A stretch of DNA of 64,000 bases from Tragulus kanchil (Eukaryota > Chordata > Mammalia > Artiodactyla > Tragulidae). Below, one piece after another: positions 23,573-36,863 of the stretch (positions within the stretch are counted from its first letter, which is position 1; each line of letters opens with the position of its first letter). The stretch spans positions 70,025,001 through 70,089,000 of the forward strand of contig JAIOJX010000028.1 of the NCBI GenBank assembly GCA_022376925.1. Direction: 5' to 3'. Position numbers and translations under genes: made by a program. The notes under the pieces are model-generated. The model did no database searches, was not told the origin of the DNA, and saw nothing but the letters and a program-made list of their open reading frames with translations.

Positions 23573-23901
23573 GGACTTCCCCTGGTGGTCCAGTGGGTAA
23601 GGACACAGCCTTGCAGTGCAGGGGGTGCCAGTTCGATCCCTGGCCTGGGAGGATCCCACGTGCCGCAGAGCGGCTGGACCCATGTGTCCAAATACCCAGC
23701 TGGAGCTCTGGAGTGCATGCGCCTAGAGCCAGTGCTCTGCAACGACAGATGCCACCGCGATGGGAGGCCCACAGGAACCAAAGAACAAAGACGGATGAAA
23801 ATAGAGAAATGAAAGACCAATAGAAGTGGCCCGCCCGATCCCCTCCTTCCCCAACCCGACCCCTGCCCAAAAATAAATAAATAAATAAATCTTTAAAAAA
23901 A
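23573..23901 (+). mobile_element. CHR-2-type SINE, duplicate copy
   Basis: Identical to the element at 22489-22817, including its flanking 13-bp direct repeats, displaced by 1084 bases in duplication 8. Confidence 0.93.
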
Positions 23902-23991
23902 AAAAATCCATCAGTAATTAGCCAAATGCCAAACTTTTTTATTTAAGTCTCACTTAAGGTTGAAGTGTCCATAGAACTCAATGTGTGGTGA

Positions 23992-26283
23992 ATTACATAT
24001 TCTATTATTTTATAATATTATACAAGATTTTTCAATTACTCAACATTTTTCAATATTTTAAAATACGATAACTATTAACACACTTTAAAAGACCTCAATG
24101 AGCCTGACTCAGTATTTCGTTCATTAGCATGTCTCCACAGACTAGAAATGTGCTCAATGGATACCTGTTGAGAGAATGCTTCTAAGGCTACAAGTACACC
24201 ATTACTAAATTAGTCTCATCAGGTCACTGGTAGACAAAGTGATTTGTTAACTGATAGATGACTCTAAATTTCTTTTGGGGGGATCCAAAGTGGAAAGTAT
24301 TGTCAGAACAATACCAAAGAATGACGTGTCTTTTTTCACTATGTTAACATTTGCACTGAGGGTCCAAACAATGGTGGGTAAAGTTCTGACAGTGGCACTA
24401 AACTATGCTCATAAAATAAAAATGCCAGTTTCGCTTTCTAAATGCCCTTGATTAAATAAAAATATCATGAATTCTATTCAATTTAGACAGTTATTTGTGC
24501 ATCTGGTTAATGCCCATTGTGATGAAATGGGAAGAACACATAAAATACATAAACTCATTTCCTGTTACATAATTGTTCTAAAATGACTGACAAATAAATG
24601 GATTTTTCTGAATTGTTATTCTGGAGACAGTATATTAAAATATATAAATAATACTAACATGTCAATAACTAATGAAAATTAAAGAAAAGTTAGGAAAATA
24701 TATAAATATGAAAAATGCCATATATGCTAAAGATGAAATTTTATGTAAATCCTTTTTAATGTCTGGCTAACCATATATAAGATGGTTATTTGTAAATATT
24801 TTTATAAATTTGAAAACAATTTAAGGTCCAGAGTAGGAGTATGCTGATCAAAACTATGGCATATTAAGGCTATTATACATTCCTGTATAATGAAAACATA
24901 ATTATACACTTCTTGATAGAAAAAGATTAGTAAAAATATTTAGTAACAAATGAAGATTATAGAACAGAGTGTGTTCTGATGCCAATAGTATATCAACAAA
25001 AACTCATGGGAGAAACCTGAAAGAGTTTATACAAAATGATGTCGTATAGAAAATGATAGGAGTACTTCACTTTGTGTGGTTAGATTTAGGAGGGTCTTTT
25101 TTCTCCTTTTTTCCATTTTATGTTTCTTATCTATACTTCCTGATTAATCTTTGGATATGAGTGACTGAATCTTGAGTAAAAAGCATGTAGGATGAAAAGA
25201 AGAATAAATCTTCAAATAATTTAAATCTTATCTCCTCAACCTTGTGAATTCTTACAGTTGAAGAGAGTACAGGGCAGCAAAAGTTTTGGTGATTTTGAGG
25301 GATAAATTCTAATGTGTTCGCTGAAAATCTTATTGGATTCTGCTTTGATGGGGAAAGGGTTTCATTTTAATCTATTACATGATTAGCTAATGCTTTAATT
25401 GATGAAAACAATTTTCTTTCCTTCCCTAGGAAAGTGGTCATCAAATACATTAGTGAATAGAAGAATGGCACTTATGAGACAAGTCAGCTAATCCAGCAAT
25501 AAGAGTTTCCTGAATGCTTATTCGTGTTCATTTCTTTACTTATGAAGCCATTTTTCTTAAATCCAATAGGAGGCATGCCCTAAAGGTACTTGTGTTGTTA
25601 AGTGCTTGGCAGAATAAAATATGGAAAGATATCAAACAACTACTTTACCCTAATGGGTATTTTGTTTTAAAGGTAATGAAACTTCCAAAGATTATTTTTC
25701 CCAAGTTTCACATTGATAGGTATTAAAGAGTAAATTTCTCTCAATGGTTAAAATAATCTCTATGACTTTATATGTTTCTTAGTAAAATGCTTTATTCTAC
25801 AGAAGAATCATGTTGCTTAAGGGATATTTACTCAGATATGTTGTCTCTGTCCCCTTAGATAATTCCAGCTATGTTCTGCAAAAGAAAAAAGAAGGTGCCC
25901 ACTCAGTGAAACATATGAACAGCAATGAAGGGGAAAAAACACGTATTTACAAATATTATGATTATTGAAACACAACATGCACTTCCAGTGTGATTACTCA
26001 TCTTCAGATGGCATTTGCTTTACAGATATGTAAAGGGAGATTCAGTTGGTCTACGTCTCCTAATGACTTTACACAGCTTGACAAATGATGAATAATTATG
26101 GTACTGCTGAGAGATACTATGCCTACAGTGATCACACTGCTCAAAGCAATAAGAAGTATGTTTAGCACAGGGAGACCTTGACTGAAACTGAGGTGGCACC
26201 CGTCACTGAATTTATGGCCAACCATCCCAAAGCAGATAAGCCAATATGATATTCCAACCTTCATTATGAACATTTTCCAATAG
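23992..26283. other. Unrecognised AT-rich intergenic DNA
   Basis: Frames of 70 and 89 codons (25514-25726 plus, 26004-26273 minus) have no recognisable domain. No SINE or LINE seen. Confidence 0.5.
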
Positions 26284-28407
26284 AGCTGGAATCATTTTAA
26301 GAAAGGTAAGTGGGAAAAGGTTTACACACAAATTCCTCCTTTGTGCTTTATTCCTTAAAAAAATACAGTTAGTATGGAGTGGTTAAAATTACAATATCTG
26401 TTTTCACCTTAATAGAAACCATTCACCTGTGACTATGATCTAGCTTGGGCAATCACGAGCTGGCTTGGATCAGAAAGGTTAAGAAAGATAAATCTATTTT
26501 TGTGGCAAGTAATACTTTCCTATCAAGAGGCAAGAGAAAGGCTGAATGACATATAAAATGTTCAGCAATTATGTGAACTATAACCCTTCACAGTCAGAAA
26601 CTATCATGACAAGCTTTCATATTCCAACCGTTTGTCTCAGTCAAGAAGAAGGTAGTGAATAGACAGATCAAAATTAGAGCTCAGCTAATTACGTGACAAC
26701 CATTTGACTAATTAGAGAGCATATCTTGGGGGCAATGGATATAGAGATGGAAATAGAAGAAAGGTGATTATTTTTTTCTATTTAAAAGTCTATTCATCAT
26801 TTGAGAAAAATAGGTTCTCAAGATAAGTAAAACCACAAAATTACAGTGTAGATGGAAGAATAGTAGCTTAAAAATTCAGAGTCATTTTAAATAGCAATGC
26901 TGACCATTGGAACATCTTAGAGTAGTAAGAGGTACATGATACAAGTAGGCAGGATATGGAACAAGAAGATTTTTAAATTAATTTCCTAATACAGTAAAGT
27001 CATGACAAAGATTAAGAAATAAGTATGTCATTATTCGAGACTGTGCCACTATTCATTCTGGGAATTTAGCCCAGAATTTGATTTGAGCTTAAAAGGCATA
27101 AAAATGTGATTAACATTTGATTCTATGTATTGTTTGTAAATGAATATACATTAAGATAGTGATTTCATCTGCAGTACATCATAAGGATGAATAACTAATT
27201 TTGGTTCATGTACAAATAGAATTTTAAAACACTAATTAACACAAGTATGTGGGAATTCTAATGAGGAACACATTGTTTTTTAATGAGGAAAGAACTTATA
27301 TCAAGACTTTATTTGTCCAACACAGGAGACCTTGACTGAAACTTATGAACAATTTTCCAATAAAAAAGCTGGAATCATTTTAAGAAAGGTAAGTGGGAAA
27401 AGGTTTACACACAAATTCCTCCTTTGTGCTTTATTCCTTAAAAAAATACAGTTAGTATGGAGTGGTTAAAATTACAATATCTGTTTTCACCTTAATAGAA
27501 ACCATTCACCTGTGACTATGATCTAGCTTGGGCAATCACGAGCTGGCTTGGATCAGAAAGGTTAAGAAAGATAAATCTATTTTTGTGGCAAGTAATACTT
27601 TCCTATCAAGAGGCAAGAGAAAGGCTGAATGACATATAAAATGTTCAGCAATTATGTGAACTATAACCCTTCACAGTCAGAAACTATCATGACAAGCTTT
27701 CATATTCCAACCGTTTGTCTCAGTCAAGAAGAAGGTAGTGAATAGACAGATCAAAATTAGAGCTCAGCTAATTACGTGACAACCATTTGACTAATTAGAG
27801 AGCATATCTTGGGGGCAATGGATATAGAGATGGAAATAGAAGAAAGGTGATTATTTTTTTCTATTTAAAAGTCTATTCATCATTTGAGAAAAATAGGTTC
27901 TCAAGATAAGTAAAACCACAAAATTACAGTGTAGATGGAAGAATAGTAGCTTAAAAATTCAGAGTCATTTTAAATAGCAATGCTGACCATTGGAACATCT
28001 TAGAGTAGTAAGAGGTACATGATACAAGTAGGCAGGATATGGAACAAGAAGATTTTTAAATTAATTTCCTAATACAGTAAAGTCATGACAAAGATTAAGA
28101 AATAAGTATGTCATTATTCGAGACTGTGCCACTATTCATTCTGGGAATTTAGCCCAGAATTTGATTTGAGCTTAAAAGGCATAAAAATGTGATTAACATT
28201 TGATTCTATGTATTGTTTGTAAATGAATATACATTAAGATAGTGATTTCATCTGCAGTACATCATAAGGATGAATAACTAATTTTGGTTCATGTACAAAT
28301 AGAATTTTAAAACACCAATTAACACAAGTATGTGGGAATTCTAATGAGGAACACATTGTTTTTTAATGAGGAAAGAACTTATATCAAGACTTTATTTTTC
28401 CAACACA
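26284..28407. repeat. Tandem duplication 9 (26284-27324 and 27367-28407)
   Basis: The offset is 1083. The join at 27325-27366 is a compressed version of the sequence before the first copy: GAGACCTTGACTGAAACT (26170), TATGAAC (26265) and TTTTCCAATA reappear in order with about 75 bases missing. I see one other substitution (TTTGTCC/TTTTTCC). The unit itself is unrecognised AT-rich DNA. Confidence 0.95.
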
Positions 28408-29104
28408 CTCTGCTTAAGTTCCAAAAGTTAGAAACAATCCTACAGTATGCAATTTTAACTATACCAAGAATCCTTGATATTTGTAGCCAAAATTATATTG
28501 ATAAAACTGATTAACCTTATATAAATTAAAAATGTACCTCCACAATTTCACAGGCATCTAAGGTAAAGAAGGAAGGGTGGCTTAGTATTTGTTCTTCTTC
28601 TAATAAAATTATATAAATTAATTTTATTTTAGAGGTCACTTTCTTGTCCTTAAAGACATTAATTATTAAATCATAATATAATATTGAAAGATTAATAATA
28701 ATTAAATTAAATTAATTATTAAATCATAACTTTGCTTTGCAACATTTATAAAGCAATGCAAAAATATGGCTCTTTCTAAGGAACAGAATTATTGGAAGGA
28801 ATTTTTAGTCCTATTAAAATTTCCTGGAAACTTTCTTTTACATATAATCATAGCCTAGGCTTTTCAGAAATATATATCTATTTTATTGTAATTATTGCTA
28901 TTTTGGCCACTGTTGGAAATGCTACAGAGCTAATGCCTTGCCAAGCAGGTGTTAAAAATGTAAACATAGATCTAAATCAATTCAGATTTCTATTTTAACT
29001 GGCACAGCTGAAATAGTAATATCTTGGATTTTCAAGTAATGTAATAAGGTTTTATGAATATATTTATGACCAGAGAATCTACTGTCAATTTTATTTTCTC
29101 TTGG
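28408..29104. other. Unrecognised DNA with an AT-rich local repeat
   Basis: ATTAATTATTAAATCATAA occurs at about 28660 and 28711 inside a TTAATTAAATTAAA-rich stretch. Nothing else recognised. Confidence 0.6.
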
Positions 29105-31294
29105 TCTTTCTCAACAACTTTATTGCATAGGATAGCAATGACCTTTATTTAGATTAAGTCATCAGAGAGTTAAAGTTGGCAACAATTTTACAGTCTTTTA
29201 AAGTGGTAATCCTTCCTTTTTATTGAAAAGTCCCATGGGCACATCATGGAAAACAAATGTAATTTTGAAAACTATTTCATTGATGTGATTTTAATGACAA
29301 TGTTCAGTGTTTATTTGAAGGGATTTAGTCAGCGTATCTACTCAGCTTGTGAAAGTCAGAAGGGAAGGGCAGAATAACAGTTTCCAGTTCCAGACATAGT
29401 CATAAGGGACTGAAAAGAATGAGATTGTGAAGATGGCATTATCAACATGGGGAATAAATTATTTTTTTTTCCTTTTGGCATACAATACCATCATTACAGA
29501 TCTAAGTAGGCAGAATTTAGCAAAGCTGAGACATCTATTTCATAGATAATTTCTTCTTCAGTGCTGGAACCTGAACAAAACTTGGTACAGAATATCTTGG
29601 TGAACAGTCGTATCTATGCTCTGCAAAATGAAATTTATTCTTCTTTGTATTTCCTTGCTTGGTTGGGACTAGGAAAATATAATTGAATAAAACTAATCCA
29701 TAACATCAATGTTTTTACAGATAAATGACATAAAAAATACTTTCTGAACTGGATAATGACAGTGGGGAAATAGAGGAATATTCAAGGTCTGTAGCACTGT
29801 CTAAACTGCAACTTCTACACGGAATAATCATAAATTAATCAGATTTAGACATCTCAGGTAGGCAGCAGAATACTATTACCTCTCAGAGACGTTTCAAAGA
29901 AGCTTATCAAACAAGCTATTTCAGAACTAGAATACAACTTCCTTCAACATTCATCCCTACCTATGCTTAAATTTAAAGGAGAGAAATTTGTTTCATAATT
30001 ATCTTCAGTAACTTCTATAGTTTAAATTAATCGATCCCTCTTCTAACATACCAATTGAAGGGGAAAATCAGCCCAATTAGAATATAGTGTTTTCAGGAGA
30101 GTAATTTATTATGGATAATCTGCAGTGTGTATATTATAGTGACAGAAAAATTTATCCAATACTGATGAGGATGTTGGCCACGATAGGCAAAAGATCATCT
30201 TTCTCAACAACTTTATTGCATAGGATAGCAATGACCTTTATTTAGATTAAGTCATCAGAGAGTTAAAGTTGGCAACAATTTTACAGTCTTTTAAAGTGGT
30301 AATCCTTCCTTTTTATTGAAAAGTCCCATGGGCACATCATGGAAAACAAATGTAATTTTGAAAACTATTTCATTGATGTGATTTTAATGACAATGTTCAG
30401 TGTTTATTTGAAGGGATTTAGTCAGCGTATCTACTCAGCTTGTGAAAGTCAGAAGGGAAGGGCAGAATAACAGTTTCCAGTTCCAGACATAGTCATAAGG
30501 GACTGAAAAGAATGAGATTGTGAAGATGGCATTATCAACATGGGGAATAAATTATTTTTTTTTCCTTTTGGCATACAATACCATCATTACAGATCTAAGT
30601 AGGCAGAATTTAGCAAAGCTGAGACATCTATTTCATAGATAATTTCTTCTTCAGTGCTGGAACCTGAACAAAACTTGGTACAGAATATCTTGGTGAACAG
30701 TCGTATCTATGCTCTGCAAAATGAAATTTATTCTTCTTTGTATTTCCTTGCTTGGTTGGGACTAGGAAAATATAATTGAATAAAACTAATCCATAACATC
30801 AATGTTTTTACAGATAAATGACATAAAAAATACTTTCTGAACTGGATAATGACAGTGGGGAAATAGAGGAATATTCAAGGTCTGTAGCACTGTCTAAACT
30901 GCAACTTCTACACGGAATAATCATAAATTAATCAGATTTAGACATCTCAGGTAGGCAGCAGAATACTATTACCTCTCAGAGACGTTTCAAAGAAGCTTAT
31001 CAAACAAGCTATTTCAGAACTAGAATACAACTTCCTTCAACATTCATCCCTACCTATGCTTAAATTTAAAGGAGAGAAATTTGTTTCATAATTATCTTCA
31101 GTAACTTCTATAGTTTAAATTAATCGATCCCTCTTCTAACATACCAATTGAAGGGAAGATCAGCCCAATTAGAATATAGTGTTTTTCAGGAGAGTAATTT
31201 ATTATGGATAATCTGCAGTGTGTATATTATAGTGACAGATACAAATTTTATCCAATACTGATGAGGATGTTGGCCACGATAGGCAAAAGATCAT
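29105..31294. repeat. Tandem duplication 10 (29105-30197 and 30198-31294)
   Basis: The join is flush; the offset is 1093 at the start and 1096 at the end. All the differences I can see fall in the last 160 bases (GGGGAAAATC/GGGAAGATC, GTTTTCAGG/GTTTTTCAGG, GACAGAAAAATTTATCC/GACAGATACAAATTTTATCC). Clustering at one end suggests poor-quality sequence at the end of one contig. No gene or repeat is recognised inside the unit. Confidence 0.95.
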
Positions 31295-31981
31295 CTTGAG
31301 GGAGTAAATTAACATTCATAATTTCTGTAAATGTTTTTGTTGTCAATGTTTAGATTAAAAAAAAAAAAAGGTCTAGTTTGTTGTCAAATTGCAGGTTTCT
31401 TTTTCTGGGGCAAATCACTTAACGTCTTTAAACTTAAATATCCTTATAAACTGCAAAGGTTGTCTAGTTGAAATCTACGGTTGTGCCAGTGACTCAGAGC
31501 TCAGACATAAACAGACCACATATTGCCTTTATGCTGTTCACAGACTAGGGAACAGCAGAGATATAAGCTAACAATTGCAGGGCAGTGTTCACTCTAAGCT
31601 ACAAAGTGTATGTAGAGTTGGAGAGCAAAGACATATAATAAAATATAAAGGGTGGCCTAAGTGTTTCCATATTACAAAAAAGATTAGTGATATTTTAACC
31701 TCTAACATCAAATTTGAATGCAAAGTGCTACATATTTCAAAACCTATACAAAGAAAATTTGAAGTAACTCTTCAGCAATGGTCCTCTCAAATACACACAC
31801 TGATATTCTAGATATGATCATTACATCATCTTTTCATAGGCACAGCACATATGTAATAGTACCTACCATCTATGGAAGACTTTGTTAGCTCTGTGTAGTA
31901 AATGTTTAATGATTAGGGAGAATTAAATCATTATACAAGTAGCTCAGTAAAATGACTTTATTATTACGGCAAAGTACCTGA
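31295..31981. other. Mostly unrecognised DNA with a probable MIR fragment
   Basis: Apart from the MIR-like piece at 31404-31460, nothing is recognised. Frames at 31389-31571 and 31575-31811 look like chance. Confidence 0.5.
31404..31460 (+). mobile_element. Probable MIR SINE fragment
   Basis: CTGGGGCAAATCACTTAACG followed by TCTTTAAACTTAAATATCCTTATAAACTGCAAAGG resembles the MIR core (GGCAAGTTACTTAACCTCT, then CTGTAAAATGG). Short and diverged, so tentative. Confidence 0.5.
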
Positions 31982-32062
31982 GCTTTGTCGAATATTCCAG
32001 TTTTAAAAATATAAAAATAGTTCACAATTTACAATAAAAATACTATTAAAAAAGAATGACAG

Positions 32063-32389
32063 CGGCTTCCTTGGTGGTCCAGTGGGTAAGGACATCACCT
32101 TGTAGTGCAGGGGGCGCCGGTTCGATCCCTGGCCTGGGAGGATCCCACATGCAGTAGAGCGGCTGGACCGATGTGTCCAATTACCGAGCCGGAGCTCTGG
32201 AGCACATGCGCCTAGGGCCGGTGCTCTGTGACAACTGAGGCCACCGCAATGGGAGGCCCACATGGGCCAAAGAATAAAGATGGATGAAAATAGATAAATG
32301 AAAGACCAATAAAAATGGCCCACCCACCCCCCTCCCTCCCCAACCTGCACCCCCCACCAAAAAAAATAAATAAATAAAAAATAAAATAA
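32063..32389 (+). mobile_element. CHR-2-type SINE inside a repeated segment
   Basis: Full CHR-2 structure with head CGGCTTCCTTGGTGGTCCAG, B box GTTCGATCCCTGG and an AAATAAATAAA tail. GAATGACAG flanks it at 32054-32062 and 32395-32403. The flanking sequence is homologous to 33893-34001, where the SINE is absent. Confidence 0.93.
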
Positions 32390-32616
32390 AAAAGGAATGA
32401 CAGGTAAATCAGTTCTTACATGGTCAGCATGATTAGAATACGCAGAAAGGAAGTAAAACAGGATCCAAAGGTAATTGTGAGGTACAACTTAGCAACAGTG
32501 TGGGTGAATAAAGAAAACGTGAATTTCGTATTGGGTCAGTAGCTGTCAAGAAATATGTAGATGAATCTTTGAAACCCTATAAACAGTTTGATAAGGTATA
32601 ATTAAACCAGAGTATA

Positions 32617-32832
32617 GGTGCTCTCAGTCAATCATGTCTGACACTTTACAACCCCATGGACTGTCACCCACTAGGCTCCCTTGTCCATGGAATTTTCTAG
32701 GCAAGAATACTGGAGTGGGTGGCCATTTCCTACCCCAGGGGACCTTCCTGAATCAGGGATCAAAATTCTTGTTTCATGTGTCACTGGCATTGGCAGGCAG
32801 ATTCTTCACCACTGATCCACTGGGTATGCCCC
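32617..32832 (-). mobile_element. Bov-A2 SINE
   Basis: Typical antisense Bov-A2 body (CAATCATGTCTGACACTTTA, GGCAAGAATACTGGAGTGGG, GGCAGATTCTTCACCACTGA). A perfect 13-bp target-site duplication, AAACCAGAGTATA, lies at 32604-32616 and 32833-32845. Confidence 0.93.
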
Positions 32833-32845
32833 AAACCAGAGTATA

Positions 32846-33433
32846 TACTATAGTTATAAATTGACATTATACCCCCAAAACACAAATACACAAACATGTA
32901 TCAAATATTGTATTTCAAGGCCTCACTGACTCAGTAGCTTTTACTGAAAGTTTTAAATATTTTCTCTGAGGTATCACCACCTCCACAAAGTCAATTAAAT
33001 GTAAATAATTAATATTGTGAGAGGTTTTAGTTTGATGCATGGAACAATATAACATGCAAACATTGACACCAACATTGAAAGTCACTGATTTAAAAATAAC
33101 TTCAGATTGGAAATGCTGATAGACCACCATCCTAACTACTATATAGGTGATCTGATATATGGTGTAAGAGTCACCTACTCTTTTTCTAGATGGAAAAAAA
33201 TGTTACAAATTGGGCCAGAAAAACCAAAGATCCTCATCAGAATTATATCTTCAGGACTAAAAAGGCAGGCATTCTGATTTCAATTAATTATTTTATCTCT
33301 TCATCCTCATTAGTGCCTCTCATGTCAAGTGTACTTTTGAAATAATCCTTGGTGAACAATAAAACATTTTCACAAGGATAACTCCTTGTGAGTTCCTGAG
33401 GCATTCAACCATATGGAACAAGGTTACTTGCTT
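32846..33433. other. Unrecognised intergenic DNA
   Basis: No gene or repeat recognised. Confidence 0.5.
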
Positions 33434-35612
33434 TTACCTAGCTATATTGAGGAAGTACTCCGTGCAAAGAAATGATATACATTGGAGGAAACAAGCTGTA
33501 TAAGATCATAAGATTCAGATCCAAAGACTGAACATGTAAGGCAGTTGGTAAGGAGAGGTACAATACCAGTAAGGACAGGAGGTTTAGAAAATATGCTCTA
33601 AGGAATCACTTATGATAGGATGTGATGACCTCATTGCTTAACACCAAAATCAAGAAAGTACCCTCTAGTTCTGACTAAGCTTAGAGGACCTGTGAAAACC
33701 ACAGAATAGGACATGAACAAGAGTGTTTGATTCCCTCACAGATTTATTCAGCAAAACTCAGAAAATAAAAATAATGAATATGGAAGAAGAGGATTGTTGT
33801 GTGCTTATGCCATAATTTTAGGACTAATCATTGCAAGTTACATACAGAAAGACAAAACACTTTTTTTTGGAGCACACATCAGCAATATTTGGGTTTTGTC
33901 TAATATTTCCAGTTTTAAAAATATAAAAATAGGCTTATATGTATTTCACAATAAAAATACTATCAAAAAGTCATGACAGTTAAATCAGTTCTTAAATGGT
34001 TGGAGACCTAGAAGTAAGTAGTTCATACAAGCACAGTGTAATTAAAAATTAAAACAATTAAAATGTGATTGAAGACAATGACACACTCGCTTCTTTAAAC
34101 ATCTACTGTAGGCTGGGCATTCTAGTAATTTGTGCCTACACAACATGTATGGTTATGTGTATATACACACACATGAACACAAATATAACAGACAACTGAC
34201 AAGTACAATAATCTGGTAGCATATATGTGTATATAAACAGATAAACACATACACACACACACACATATACTCATGGTAGTCATACTTCCATTCTGTCTTA
34301 AGATAGGAACACCCAGAATTCTTATTAAAGTGGAGTCAACTTTTTTCTCAGATTCTTACAACTAATAAAATATTAATATTTTTATATCCATTAACCTCAT
34401 TAGGTCTCAGTCATTTAGTAAATTTGCTTATTTTTGTGATTTTAAATTATGTGTTTTTCTCTCTCCTCATGAAAGCTGTAAATTCCTCAGGAACTGCTTT
34501 TTTTATATGCCTGATTTTAAAAAATTTTTTCTCTGTGGTACTATAGCTTATTACCTAGCTATATTGAGGAAGTACTCCGTGCAAAGAAATGATATACATT
34601 GGAGGAAACAAGCTGTATAAGATCATAAGATTCAGATCCAAAGACTGAACATGTAAGGCAGTTGGTAAGGAGAGGTACAATACCAGTAAGGACAGGAGGT
34701 TTAGAAAATATGCTCTAAGGAATCACTTATGATAGGATGTGATGACCTCATTGCTTAACACCAAAATCAAGAAAGTACCCTCTAGTTCTGACTAAGCTTA
34801 GAGGACCTGTGAAAACCACAGAATAGGACATGAACAAGAGTGTTTGATTCCCTCACAGATTTATTCAGCAAAACTCAGAAAATAAAAATAATGAATATGG
34901 AAGAAGAGGATTGTTGTGTGCTTATGCCATAATTTTAGGACTAATCATTGCAAGTTACATACAGAAAGACAAAACACTTTTTTTTGGAGCACACATCAGC
35001 AATATTTGGGTTTTGTCTAATATTTCCAGTTTTAAAAATATAAAAATAGGCTTATATGTATTTCACAATAAAAATACTATCAAAAGTCATGACAGTTAAA
35101 TGAGTTCTTAAATGGTTGGAGACCTAGAAGTAAGTAGTTCATACAAGCACAGTGTAATTAAAAATTAAAACAATTAAAATGTGATTGAAGACAATGACAC
35201 ACTCGCTTCTTTAAACATCTACTGTAGGCTGGGCATTCTAGTAATTTGTGCCTACACAACATGTATGATTATGTGTATATACACACACATGAACACAAAT
35301 ATAACAGACAACTGACAAGTACAATAATCTGGTAGCATATATGTGTATATAAACAGATAAACACATACACACACACACACATATACTCATGGTAGTCATA
35401 CTTCCATTCTGTCTTAAGATAGGAACACCCAGAATTCTTATTAAAGTGGAGTCAACTTTTTTCTCAGATTCTTACAACTAATAAAATATTAATATTTTTA
35501 TATCCATTAACCTCATTAGGTCTCAGTCATTTAGTAAATTTGCTTATTTTTGTGATTTTAAATTATGTGTTTTTCTCTCTCCTCATGAAAGCTGTAAATT
35601 CCTCAGGAACTG
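33434..35612. repeat. Tandem duplication 11 (33434-34496 and 34551-35612)
   Basis: The offset is 1117, ending at 1116 after an A-run indel (CAAAAAGTC/CAAAAGTC). There are two substitutions (AAATCAG/AAATGAG, ATGGTTAT/ATGATTAT). A 54-base stub (34497-34550) includes TTTTATATGCCTGATTTT, which resembles a degraded TTCCATATGCCTCGCTC of the true continuation. The unit holds (CA)n-rich sequence at about 34160-34270 and 35277-35390. Confidence 0.95.
34194..34270. repeat. Alternating purine-pyrimidine (CA/TA) tract
   Basis: CATATATGTGTATATAAACA is followed by ACACATACACACACACACAC, a degenerate dinucleotide tract. Its copy at about 35311-35387 comes from duplication 11. Confidence 0.85.
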
Positions 35613-35730
35613 ATTAATCCTATTTACCTCTGCATTCCATATGCCTCGCTCAATTCTCTGGGAAGAGTGGACTCTGGTCAATTTTCTTTATAGTCAAAGT
35701 TAGTCAAATCTAACAAAGACTTCCCTTGCC

Positions 35731-36160
35731 ATTATTACCTTTCTAGGAGTGCCCCTGGCAAAGTGCTAAAAACTAGTTGCCTTAAAACACAGAATTTTTC
35801 TCTTTGTGAAAGCTAGAAATCTGAAATCAGGGTGTCAGAAGGACCATGCTCCCCCTTAAGACTGGAAGGAAAAATCCTTCCTTGCCTCTTCCAGCCTCAA
35901 GTGGCTGTAGGCATTCCTTAGTTTGTGTCAGCATGACTCCAGTCTCTCTCTCCATCTTCACATTGCCTTTTTTGTGTTGGTGGTCTTTCCTCTTGTAAGG
36001 ATATCAGTCACTAGATTTAAACCACTCTAAATCCAGGAGACTCGAATCTCCATATCCTTAACTAATAACACCTATAAAATCTTCCATTTCAAATAAGGTC
36101 ACATTCTGAAGTTCTGGATGGGCAGGAATTTTGGGAGGACACTATTCAATCCAATATGCC
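35731..36160 (-). mobile_element. MLT1-like ERVL-MaLR solitary LTR
   Basis: In plus-strand order it shows ATTACCTTTCTAGGAGTGCC, CTTAAAACACAGAATTT, GAAATCAGGGTGTC, CTTGTAAGGATATCAGTCAC, CAAATAAGGTCACATTCTGA and TTTTGGGAGGACACTATTCA. These match, in order, the reverse complement of an MLT1-type LTR. No internal coding region is present. Old and diverged. The duplicate is at 36864-37291. Confidence 0.75.
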
Positions 36161-36863
36161 TGTAAATCAGACATTTCTATGACACACTCAATAAGCACAT
36201 CATTTTTTCATCCAGCAAATACTTACTGAACTTATTATGAATCAGATGGAGGAAAATATCAATGGACCAAACAAATTCTTTGCCTTTAAGGTGCCAATCA
36301 CTTTTTATAGGGATTTGTGGGGGCAGAAAATATAAATAGATAGCTGATAGATATCAGAATTGATACATGCACATGGAGGTATACAAAATAAACTGATATA
36401 GGAATACTGATATTAGAGTTAGATATAGATGATCAGTGCAGTGAAGAAAGATAGAGCAAGATAAGGAGAACCAACATTAAATCATCAAGGTTCTACTTTG
36501 ATTTGCATTAGCAAAAATCTATATTAGTCTCTAAATCATATTTGGAACAGAAGTCTACTTAGCCTAGGCCTTTTGCAGTGGCTTAGATGGTTAAGAATCA
36601 GCCTTTACAACTAATAAAATATTAATATTTTTATATCCATTAACCTCATTAGGTCTCAGTCATTTAGTAAATTTGCTTATTTTTGTGATTTTAAATTATG
36701 TGTTTTTCTCTCTCCTCATGAAAGCTGTAAATTCCTCAGGAACTGATTAATCCTATTTACCTCTGCATTCCATATGCCTCGCTCAATTCTCTGGGAAGAG
36801 TGGACTCTGGTCAATTTTCTTTATAGTCAAAGTTAGTCAAATCTAACAAAGACTTCCCTTGCC

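Larger units (their letters stand above)
21820..23991. repeat. Tandem duplication 8 (21820-22903 and 22904-23987)
   Basis: The offset is exactly 1084 with no difference that I could find. The join is flush, with GTGA shared at the boundary. The unit contains one Bov-tA and one CHR-2 SINE, so both elements and their target-site duplications appear twice. Of all the duplications this is the cleanest, and the one that could most easily be real. Confidence 0.96.
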
